Assembly: GCA_964568625.1 (NCBI GenBank)
Contig: CAZMQG010000021.1
Coordinates: 1-27,512, forward strand
Length of the DNA: 27,512 nt
Direction: 5' to 3'
Source of the DNA: JBAZAX01 sp964568625
GTDB lineage: Bacteria; Babelota; Babeliae; Babelales; RVW-14
The position numbers and the translations under genes were made by a program. The notes under the pieces were generated by a model, which was not told the origin of the DNA, ran no database searches, and saw only the letters and a program-made list of their open reading frames with translations. Below are positions 22,515-27,512 of this stretch, one piece after another; within the stretch, counting starts at the first letter, position 1, and every line of letters begins with the position of its first letter.

Positions 22515-23465
22515 TCAACTGTTTTTTACTAGTGTTAAAAAGTAATCTTCCAGTGTTGGTTTTTCAATTGATATCTGCGTGTAATTGACGTTTTTAGCCG
22601 CAAGGCCTGAAAGTAAATCAGAGATTTTGTGTTCATCGATTTTAAATTCAATATGTCTTTCATCGACTTTATGTTCGAGATTATTTTCTAGGGCATATGC
22701 AATTGTTCGTTTCATTCCATCGCCAATGATTAATTGAACATGTGTTATAGAAACAGTTGAAGCCAAATATTCGGGAGTGTTATCAGCGACAATTTTTCCG
22801 TCTTTTAAAACCAAAATTCTGTCGCACAACTCTGCAACTTCCGGCATATTGTGTGATGTGAAAAGAATTGATACCCCATTTTTTTTGTTCTCGGTTTTTA
22901 TAAAATCTCTGATTCTACAAGCACTTTCCGGATCTAGAGCTGCCGTCGGTTCATCAAGTAATACAATTTTTGGGTCAACCAAAAACGCTCTTGCAAGGAG
23001 TACTGCCGTAGTTTGCCCTGCTGAAAGAGTAGTAACTTTGCGTTGTGATAAATGCTTTAAATTAAACAGATTTAAAAAAAGCTCTATCTTATCTTTAAGA
23101 ACTGACATATTCATGTTATAAAGCATTCCATACATCAGTAAAGTTTGCTGTACTGTAAGTGAGCTTGGAAGTTTCATATATCCACTTGCGTATGAAATAT
23201 CTTGCATTACGCTTCTGTCTTTTATAGGATTTTTGCCGAAAAATTGTATTGATCCGGATGTTGGAGTCAATAAATTTAAAAGCATTTGTATGGTAGTTGT
23301 TTTGCCGGCTCCGTTTGGACCAAGAAAACCAAGGAATTCGCCTTTTTTTAGGACGAAAGAAATATCGTTTACAGCAGTGAATCCGCTTTTCTTGTTTTGA
23401 AAGAAAAATTTTTCTGAGTGAAATGTTTTGGTTAAATTTTTGACTTCGAGTGGATGAATTTGCAT
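22515..23465 (-). CDS. ABC-2 transporter ATP-binding protein (CcmA/DrrA type)
   Basis: This is a 316-residue ATPase. Walker A is GPNGAGKTT at 49-57 and Walker B is KIVLLDEPTAALDPES. After the core, a C-terminal extension of about 90 residues resembles the DrrA/DUF4162 tail. The signature reads LSAGQTTAVLLARA instead of the usual LSGGQ followed by basic residues. The glycine-to-alanine change and TTA stretch are unusual but occur in some active ABC-2 ATPases. GAGGA precedes the ATG. It is the first gene of the three-gene overlapping unit ATPase, permease, dipeptidase, and is divergent from the secreted protein at 23596. Confidence 0.92.
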   Translation of the reverse strand: MQIHPLEVKNLTKTFHSEKFFFQNKKSGFTAVNDISFVLKKGEFLGFLGPNGAGKTTTIQMLLNLLTPTSGSIQFFGKNPIKDRSVMQDISYASGYMKLPSSLTVQQTLLMYGMLYNMNMSVLKDKIELFLNLFNLKHLSQRKVTTLSAGQTTAVLLARAFLVDPKIVLLDEPTAALDPESACRIRDFIKTENKKNGVSILFTSHNMPEVAELCDRILVLKDGKIVADNTPEYLASTVSITHVQLIIGDGMKRTIAYALENNLEHKVDERHIEFKIDEHKISDLLSGLAAKNVNYTQISIEKPTLEDYFLTLVKNS

Positions 23466-23595
23466 GAGAATCCTCTTAAAATTAATTAATAAAAGAATAT
23501 CATATAATGGCCCTTTTTACAAAAACTAAAAAATTTCGTAAGTTTATACAGATATAAAAACGATCTTAAACAAAGCATAAATTAAGTGGGGGGAT

Positions 23596-24555
23596 ATGAA
23601 ATTTGCCAAAATAAGCATTTTTTTGCTTTTAATATTTAAGTCACTAACTTCAATGGCGTATGATGAACGTTTTACTTGTAGATCACTTGATTTAATCGAA
23701 TATAACAACGAAAATTTTTTAAAATTTCTTGAGCCAAGCAAAAAACCGGGATTATTTTTTGCTTTTAACGATAATTATATCTGTTTTAAATGTAGTGAGG
23801 CAAATGATCCATGCTACCATTTTGAAAAAACATTGTTTTCAGATGATGATTATGGATATTACAATGCAGCCATTCAGTTGTTATCTGAAAGAAATAGTGG
23901 AGAAATCTCGAAATTTTTTTCTGATGTAAGGCCAAAGTTAAAAGAGCCGCGATGGGCACAGATAGAGTCACATATTGAGGCCCCTGAGCAAGTTTATGCA
24001 TGTGCTTTATATTCAGATGAAGAGCAAGAACGTCTTGAAGCTATTAAAATTATGGGTTGTAAGTTTAAAATACATCTTCAAGTAAAGCCCGAATATATTC
24101 TCTCTTTTATTAATCATTTCTCCAAACTTTTATACATTGATTCTAGGTTGCATAGCATAAAATCATTTAAAGTAATTAATCCGGATTATTTTTCCCAAGA
24201 AGTGTTTCAAGAATATCCGATTATTGTTGTTTATATACCCATTTTTTATGAAAGAGATCCGGTAAAAAGAAGTGAATTTTTGGACTCATTTATTGATGCA
24301 ATTAATGATTGCTATGCTGAGGTTATTTCTATGATTGCTTGGACTCAAACTGAACCGCGATTTAATTATAAAATTAATGATCTTATTTATATAGCTGGAG
24401 GTGAGGGTTATATAAAAAAACTTTTTCAGCTTACGTTGAAAGATGAAAAGGATCAAGAAAAGGCGGCTAAATTTGCATCAAGAATTTCTTGTATATATAC
24501 CTCTGATTTTAAATTTATCAGAGGCTTTGAGTATGTGCCCAAAAACCAGCGATAA
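23596..24555 (+). CDS. Secreted protein, paralogue of the gene at 10713-11879
   Basis: This 319-residue protein has a signal peptide (MKFAKISIFLLLIFKSLTSMA) and a strong GGGGGG just two bases from the ATG. The C-terminal 180 residues align with the protein at 10713: both share KIHL-V/IxPxY, a VVY-L/IP strand, YKIN-x2-I-x2-AGG-D/EG, and a final YT-x-DF-x-F-x-GF-x-Y. The N-terminal halves differ, and this one is about 70 residues shorter. Function is unknown. The paralogues lie about 13 kb apart, each beside transporter genes. A loose likeness to HopA1-type effector domains is noted but unverified. The stop is 17 bases from the convergent acetyltransferase gene. Confidence 0.78.
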   Translation: MKFAKISIFLLLIFKSLTSMAYDERFTCRSLDLIEYNNENFLKFLEPSKKPGLFFAFNDNYICFKCSEANDPCYHFEKTLFSDDDYGYYNAAIQLLSERNSGEISKFFSDVRPKLKEPRWAQIESHIEAPEQVYACALYSDEEQERLEAIKIMGCKFKIHLQVKPEYILSFINHFSKLLYIDSRLHSIKSFKVINPDYFSQEVFQEYPIIVVYIPIFYERDPVKRSEFLDSFIDAINDCYAEVISMIAWTQTEPRFNYKINDLIYIAGGEGYIKKLFQLTLKDEKDQEKAAKFASRISCIYTSDFKFIRGFEYVPKNQR

Positions 24556-24572
24556 TGCAGGCTTGTCTGGTC

Positions 24573-25094
24573 TTATAACAGTCTATCTAATTCCATATAA
24601 AATATTTCATTACCTTCAGGGTGTGTTACTTTTCGAACTTCTTTGAATCCCAATTTTTTAAAGCAGTGAACAGCCTGAAGATTTTCCGGTTGCGGATCGA
24701 CTATGATTTTTTTGATTTCCGTTTTTTCCCATAAATCTTCAATAAACATTTTCATGAAAATTGTGCCGTACCCTTTTGCAAAATATTCAGGGTTTCCAAT
24801 AAAAATGTCGATTCCAACTGTACTTTTTGGCTCATCGGATATTTCGTTTACCCAGCTTATGTCTACCATGCTTGTATAATAATATTGAATATAACCAATG
24901 GCATTGCCATCGACTTGCATAATAAATGGAAATATATAATCGCATTCGATGTGTTGTCGGTATTTTTCTACAAATTCAGGCCATTGCGTGCCAACCTGCC
25001 ACCACCAAGAAACATGAGGGTTTTGTACCCATTGGAACATGGTCTGAAAATCATCTTCATTTAAAGGCCTGATGGAGTATTGTGAGTTTGTCAT
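24573..25094 (-). CDS. GNAT acetyltransferase, aminoglycoside 6'-N-acetyltransferase-like
   Basis: This 173-residue GNAT protein strongly recalls AAC(6')-Ib-type enzymes. It has an N-terminal SIRPLNEDDFQTMFQW, then the paired tryptophans HVSWWWQ. The acetyl-CoA region reads VGIDIFIGNPEYFAKGYGT, followed by IIVDPQPENLQAVHCFKKLGFKEV. AAC(6')-Ib has RGIDQSL and KGLGT followed by DPSPSNLRAIRCYEKAGF at these places. The alternative is a siderophore or other small-molecule acetyltransferase of the same subgroup (IucB-like). No signal peptide. It is monocistronic by appearance and convergent with the secreted protein gene. Activity on aminoglycosides is inferred, not shown. Confidence 0.85.
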   Translation of the reverse strand: MTNSQYSIRPLNEDDFQTMFQWVQNPHVSWWWQVGTQWPEFVEKYRQHIECDYIFPFIMQVDGNAIGYIQYYYTSMVDISWVNEISDEPKSTVGIDIFIGNPEYFAKGYGTIFMKMFIEDLWEKTEIKKIIVDPQPENLQAVHCFKKLGFKEVRKVTHPEGNEIFYMELDRLL

Positions 25095-25236
25095 AATATC
25101 TCAATGCTCTTATTTTACTTTTTTTATATATTTTTATCTGTGAGGGTTAACTTTTTGAATAAATATTATATTTAAGTATATTTTATATTAGGGATAAATC
25201 AAAGAGAGGCCTGTTTTAATTCAGTGTGAAAGTATT

Positions 25237-25770
25237 ATGAAAATCACTGATGAAAGAATAACAATTGTTCCATATAATCCTTTGTGGCCAAAGCTGTTTG
25301 AGCAAGAGACTGAGAATATTAAAAAAGTTTTTTCTGCTTCTCGATTGGTTGCCATCCAGCATTATGGGAGTACTTCCATATTGGGCATGAAAGCTAAACC
25401 GGTTGTTGATATTTTAGTAGGGGTCTCTGAATTTTATATTACTGAACAAGAAAAAAGCGATCTGCAAGCATTCGGCTACTTTTACATTGAAAATGCTTGG
25501 ACTAATCAAAGGTTTTATTTCAGAAAAAGATGTAACCAGAGTTTTAATCTTGCAGTTGTTATGTACAACGGTGATTTGTGGCGTAATAATTTGATGGTCA
25601 GGGATTTTCTTCGCTCTAATCCTGACGAGGCAAAAAAGTATATTCAAATAAAAGAAGAAGCAATAAATTGTGGACATACAACGCTGTTTGCTTATTCAGA
25701 GTTTAAGTATACTTTTGTTGTTACACTTATAGAAAAGGCAAAAAATTGGGGCGGTAAAAATTTAGGATAA
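25237..25770 (+). CDS. GrpB family protein (UPF0157)
   Basis: This 177-residue protein has the family opening IVPYNPLWPKLFEQE and the core HYGSTSILGMKAKPVVDILVGV (about 42-63). The core resembles nucleotidyltransferase-fold motifs (GS-T, then D-I-x-V). The biochemical role of GrpB proteins is not settled. Some are fused to dephospho-CoA kinase and some sit near antibiotic-modifying genes. It starts 142 bases from the divergent acetyltransferase and is followed after 12 bases by the PHP phosphoesterase, with which it is probably co-transcribed. The ribosome site (GTGAAAG) is weak. Confidence 0.88.
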   Translation: MKITDERITIVPYNPLWPKLFEQETENIKKVFSASRLVAIQHYGSTSILGMKAKPVVDILVGVSEFYITEQEKSDLQAFGYFYIENAWTNQRFYFRKRCNQSFNLAVVMYNGDLWRNNLMVRDFLRSNPDEAKKYIQIKEEAINCGHTTLFAYSEFKYTFVVTLIEKAKNWGGKNLG

Positions 25771-25782
25771 GAAAGTTTCATT

Positions 25783-26622
25783 ATGAATTCTATTAATAAC
25801 TTAAAATCGATTGTTGATTGTCACACACATTCTTCTTTCTCGATTGATAGTCAGATGCCGTTTAAAGATGGCGTTTTGAGTGCAATAAATGCGGGGTTGG
25901 GTGGACTGATTTTTACAGATCACCTTGATCTTGACTATCCAAAATCAGAAAATGGCGAGTCTAAATATGAATATACATTTGATTTTGCCGCACGTTCAAA
26001 ATTTTTGGATAACATACGAAATGAATTTGGAACGAGCGTTAAGATTTTAAAAGGGCTTGAGCTTGGTTTTCAGCCTCAAATTATTGAACAGGCAAACGAG
26101 ATTGTCAAAAATTACGATTTCGATTTTGTAATTCTTTCTGTCCATGTTGTAGATAGAATTGACCTGTGCCACAAGGCCTTTCATGAAGGTCAGCCAAAAG
26201 AAAAAGTTTTTACCAGATATTTGCAAGCCATTTACGAATCAGTAGATAAGTTTGATAATTTTGATGTTGTTGGGCACATTGGTTATATTTGCAGGTATGT
26301 ATCTTATCCGGACAAGTCGTTAAAATACGTTGATTACAGCGATATTTTAGATATGATATTTAAAAAAGTTATACAGAAGGGTAAGGGAATTGAGGTTAAC
26401 ACTGCCGGTTATTTTTATAAACTTGGTTTCACTCATCCTGACTTTGACTCTATTGCCAGATATAAAGAGCTTGGCGGAGAGATAATCACAATTGGTTCTG
26501 ATTCTCATGATGCAAGCAGAATTGGCGAGAATTTTGGGCTTGTTGTAAAACAACTGTCAGAAATTGGTTTTAAATACGTAACTTATTTTGAAAATCGCAA
26601 ACCGGTGTTTGTAAAAATTTAG
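25783..26622 (+). CDS. PHP-domain phosphoesterase, histidinol-phosphatase-like
   Basis: This is a 279-residue PHP-family metal hydrolase. Metal-binding motifs are DCHTHSSFS (His14, His16), FTDHLDLD (His47), a glutamate in LKGLELGF, SVHVVD, and the C-terminal GSDSHD. This order is that of HisJ/HisK-type histidinol phosphatases (Bacillus and Lactococcus). No other histidine biosynthesis gene is nearby, so in this genome it may act on another phosphomonoester. It follows the GrpB-family gene by 12 bases and ends 10 bases from the convergent trmB. Confidence 0.85.
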   Translation: MNSINNLKSIVDCHTHSSFSIDSQMPFKDGVLSAINAGLGGLIFTDHLDLDYPKSENGESKYEYTFDFAARSKFLDNIRNEFGTSVKILKGLELGFQPQIIEQANEIVKNYDFDFVILSVHVVDRIDLCHKAFHEGQPKEKVFTRYLQAIYESVDKFDNFDVVGHIGYICRYVSYPDKSLKYVDYSDILDMIFKKVIQKGKGIEVNTAGYFYKLGFTHPDFDSIARYKELGGEIITIGSDSHDASRIGENFGLVVKQLSEIGFKYVTYFENRKPVFVKI

Positions 26623-26632
26623 GCTTTAAAAA

Positions 26633-27250
26633 TTACTTTCCACGTAACTCAAAAGTTCCAAAATAAGTTTGGCGGCCCTTCTCTTTGCTTATATCATCCC
26701 ATCTGTTTTGGTAATAATTTGTCCAGAAATCAGTATCTTCCACTTTGGTAAAATTTGGGTTTTCTTCAAATGTTTTGTGCATCTCGATCCAAAGAGCTTC
26801 AACATCGGTTGAAACATATATTCTGCCGCCGTTTTTTAATTTTTGTTGTGCAGTAATCAGTAGATCAGGGTTGACCAGTCTACGTTTTAAATGCCTACGT
26901 TTGAGCCATGGATCCGGATGAAATATGAAAATATTTTCCAGGCTGCGACTTTCAAACATTTCGGTTAAACATACGCTACCGTTACCAAAAACCAGGTGTA
27001 TATTTCTGATATTGTCGGCATCGACTCTTTCTTGCATTACTTCAACCGTTTTTTTACGTACTTCAACACCGACTACAAGCCTGTTGGGATGGTTTTTTGC
27101 ATGATTACGAATGAATACGCTTTGTCCAAAGCCTATTTCAAAATCAATTTTTCCATCGAATTCTGTTAATTCCGGGCGAATTTTTGCTACATCAAGCTTT
27201 TCAAAATGTTGTGTACATGAAATCGGGTTAGAGTGTGTTCTTATTCTCAT
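26633..27250 (-). CDS. trmB: tRNA (guanine46-N7)-methyltransferase TrmB
   Basis: TrmB puts the m7G46 mark on tRNA variable loops with S-adenosylmethionine as donor. The 205-residue protein has the SAM motif EIGFGQS at 38-44, VVGVEVRKK (about 59-67), and the diagnostic catalytic stretch FHPDPWLKRRHLKRR at 110-124 (family FPDPWPKKRHHKRR). The C-terminal part has STDVEALW and the YFGTFE-like ending. Where the family usually has an acidic residue after the fourth strand, the sequence reads FGNGSV, a small departure. The start at 27250 has only a weak, AT-rich ribosome region. The gene is convergent with the PHP phosphoesterase. Confidence 0.93.
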   Translation of the reverse strand: MRIRTHSNPISCTQHFEKLDVAKIRPELTEFDGKIDFEIGFGQSVFIRNHAKNHPNRLVVGVEVRKKTVEVMQERVDADNIRNIHLVFGNGSVCLTEMFESRSLENIFIFHPDPWLKRRHLKRRLVNPDLLITAQQKLKNGGRIYVSTDVEALWIEMHKTFEENPNFTKVEDTDFWTNYYQNRWDDISKEKGRQTYFGTFELRGK

Positions 27251-27413
27251 GATATTTAAATACTTTTTTGTAAGTGTTTTTTATAAATTTTGTAACTCTT
27301 AACAATAATTTTGCTCATAATGCCAGAGTATACCAAATTTTTTTACTTACCTCATCAGAGTTTTTGTTTATAACAGCTAATAATTTTGTATTACCAATTG
27401 TTTAAAATAGTCT

Positions 27414-27455
27414 ACAAAAAAGAGCCTCAGTTTTAAAACTGAGGCTCTTTTTTGT
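27414..27455. terminator. Perfect 42-bp palindromic terminator
   Basis: Positions 27414-27434 are the exact reverse complement of 27435-27455. The core is GAGCCTCAG / CTGAGGCTC with A and T runs on both sides, so it can terminate in either direction. No plus-strand gene lies upstream within 800 bases, so it most likely ends a minus-strand gene entering from the right edge. The region 27251-27413 before it holds no gene I can support and should contain the trmB promoter. Confidence 0.9.
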
Positions 27456-27459
27456 AAAT

Positions 27460-27512
27460 TTAATAAATAGCCAAGAATTCCCCAAGGCTTATCAAGCCTG
27501 GGGATGAATTGG
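27460..27512 (-). CDS. Possible last codons of a minus-strand gene cut by the window edge
   Basis: Reading in from the right edge on the minus strand, one frame gives NSSPGLISLGEFLAIY and then TAA at 27460-27462, five bases before the palindromic terminator. A stop directly before a strong terminator supports a real gene end. Only 16 codons are visible and the function cannot be judged. An imperfect inverted repeat in the same bases (AGGCTT/AAGCCT around 27485-27500) is an alternative reason for conservation. Confidence 0.35.
   Translation of the reverse strand, partial: NSSPGLISLGEFLAIY

Noticed and set aside
25783..26622. Naming the PHP gene as a histidine biosynthesis gene (hisK)
   Set aside because: The fold motifs fit, but no other histidine gene is near and a host-dependent bacterium may lack the pathway.
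1..27512. CRISPR arrays, tRNA or rRNA genes, insertion sequences with transposase
   Set aside because: No regularly spaced repeats, cloverleaf-like segments, rRNA signatures or transposase motifs were seen.

Overview
The window comes from an AT-rich, gene-dense bacterial chromosome of a diderm (two-membrane) bacterium. Diderm features are MacA-type adaptors, MacB-type permeases, a LolC/E-type permease and a periplasmic D-Ala-D-Ala dipeptidase. The content points to an intracellular or protist-associated lifestyle: base salvage (upp, guaD), many signal-peptide-bearing proteins without close families, and exported proteins with ankyrin repeats, RING fingers and C-terminal CaaX prenylation-type tails. 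By gene style it resembles Candidatus Dependentiae (TM6). That assignment is an inference from content, not from any marker gene search.

Layout, left to right. 1-900: a short, probably broken reading frame and upp, both on the minus strand. 934-2933: a membrane M48 metalloprotease with an unusual N-terminus, then a COG1926-type phosphoribosyltransferase. 2996-3882 (minus): a secreted protein followed by a 33-residue peptide with 11 cysteines that looks like a tiny metallothionein. 4027-4668: rsmG, whose 3' end overlaps the next minus-strand gene. 4654-9185 (minus): a tightly packed run of MacA-like adaptor, ATPase, MacB-like permease, secreted ankyrin protein and secreted RING-H2 protein. 9394-11879 (plus): two secreted unknowns flanking a NUDIX hydrolase. 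11884-15554 (minus): pgk followed by a second MacA/MacB-like pair with no ATPase of its own. 15900-16100: a small acidic secreted protein with strong expression signals. 16199-18023 (minus): a LolC/E-like permease and guaD. 18024-18562: a GC-rich MITE-like element and a terminator.

18563-20862 (minus) is the most striking part. Two adjacent secreted proteins appear to form one transcription unit, with a promoter-like sequence before the first gene and a hairpin after the second. The first carries RING, coiled-coil and ankyrin-like segments and ends in CTIQ. The second carries a long coiled coil and a hydrophobic hairpin and ends in CAIM. Both tails match the eukaryotic CaaX farnesylation rule, and CAIM is the tail of human lamin B1. 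With the separate ANK and RING-H2 genes at 4654-6015, the window holds at least four candidate host-directed proteins, two of them RING proteins that could act on host ubiquitin pathways.

21065-23465 (minus) is an overlapping operon of ABC ATPase, ABC-2 permease and VanX/DdpX-type dipeptidase. 23596-24555 is a secreted protein paralogous to the one at 10713-11879. The right end carries an AAC(6')-like acetyltransferase, a GrpB-family protein with a PHP phosphoesterase, trmB, a perfect 42-bp palindromic terminator, and probably the last codons of another minus-strand gene. All functional statements rest on motif reading by eye; no search was run.
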